A stretch of DNA of 5,569 nucleotides, taken from positions 1-5,569 of the forward strand of contig JAUSIA010000383.1 in NCBI GenBank assembly GCA_030648225.1, given 5' to 3'. The notes beneath the pieces are model-generated. The model was not told where the DNA came from. It saw only the letters and a list, made by a program, of their open reading frames with translations, and did not search any database. This document shows positions 5,377 through 5,569 of this stretch, in pieces. The position numbers and the translations under genes were made by a program. The first letter of the stretch is position 1; every line of letters starts with the position of its first letter. The DNA comes from Ignavibacteria bacterium. GTDB taxonomy: Bacteria > Bacteroidota > Ignavibacteria > Ignavibacteriales > Ignavibacteriaceae.

Positions 5377-5569
5377 ATCTTATCTTCTCTATTGCTTTCT
5401 TATAAAGCTCAATATATTTCTTTGCAGAATTATCCCATGAATAATCTTTAGCCATCCCGTTCCTCTGGATTTTCTTCCAGGTTTCTTTATCAAAAAATGT
5501 TCTTATTGCTCTTTCTACAGTAGAATAAAGAGCATAGCTTGAATAATCATTAAATGAAAAACCTGTGCC
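5375..5569 (-). CDS. glgA: glycogen synthase, C-terminal end (partial)
   Basis: Reading leftward from the window edge gives 64 residues and a TAA stop at 5377-5375. The stretch GTGFSFNDYSSYALYSTVERA, then TWKKIQRNGMAKDYSWDNSAKKYIELYKKAI, matches the C-terminal tail of GT5-family bacterial glycogen/starch synthases (GTGF-F--Y, then W---Q-N-M--D-SW--SA--Y--LY). These enzymes extend alpha-1,4-glucan chains from ADP-glucose (or UDP-glucose in some lineages) in the cytoplasm. The 5' four-fifths of the gene, with the catalytic N-terminal domain and the KXGGL motif, lies outside the window, so intactness cannot be judged. It is convergent with the peptidase gene, and its stop codon overlaps the T-run of the shared terminator. 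A related GT4 glycosyltransferase is a less likely alternative. Confidence 0.85.
   Translation of the reverse strand, partial: GTGFSFNDYSSYALYSTVERAIRTFFDKETWKKIQRNGMAKDYSWDNSAKKYIELYKKAIEKIR

Overview
The window is AT-rich DNA that looks like a chromosome fragment from the Ignavibacteria or a neighbouring Bacteroidota/Chlorobi-group lineage. The strongest clue is a C-terminal type A sorting domain of the type IX secretion system (T9SS). Its wording (NYPNPFNP, then IPEDG, IYDILGKEV, LVNE, SGVYIYRI, KKLMLLK) is typical of Ignavibacteria-like exported proteins. This placement rests on recognising protein motifs; no database was searched.

Layout, left to right. (1) The 5' part of an unrecognised leftward gene enters at 1-94. 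(2) A 211-bp divergent spacer carries a possible rightward promoter near 180-208. (3) A 443-residue exported protein (306-1637), probably a lipoprotein, has a fibronectin-III-like domain followed by beta-propeller-like repeats. (4) A 213-bp intergenic region (1638-1850) holds an 11-nt full-strength Shine-Dalgarno sequence with no ATG behind it, a 10-codon mini-ORF whose ATG overlaps the upstream stop (TAATG), and two consecutive strong hairpins spanning 1692-1799. (5) A secreted M43 (pappalysin/cytophagalysin-type) metallopeptidase begins at 1851 and breaks off in frame at 2795. The rest of the same protein, ending in the T9SS sorting domain, continues in the -1 frame to 5335. Joined, the two pieces give one protein of about 1,161 residues. 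(6) A hairpin plus T-run terminator lies at 5345-5376. (7) The C-terminal 64 codons of a leftward glycogen synthase (glgA) run off the right edge, convergent with the peptidase.

The two rightward genes both encode envelope or secreted proteins. The propeller protein is probably anchored in a membrane, and the peptidase is probably exported by Sec and then released or anchored by T9SS. Nothing shows that they act together. The glgA neighbour belongs to glycogen metabolism and looks functionally unrelated.

The parts most worth a second look are the structured intergenic element between the two rightward genes and the single-base frame break in the peptidase gene. No CRISPR array, tRNA, rRNA, transposase or integrase was seen.
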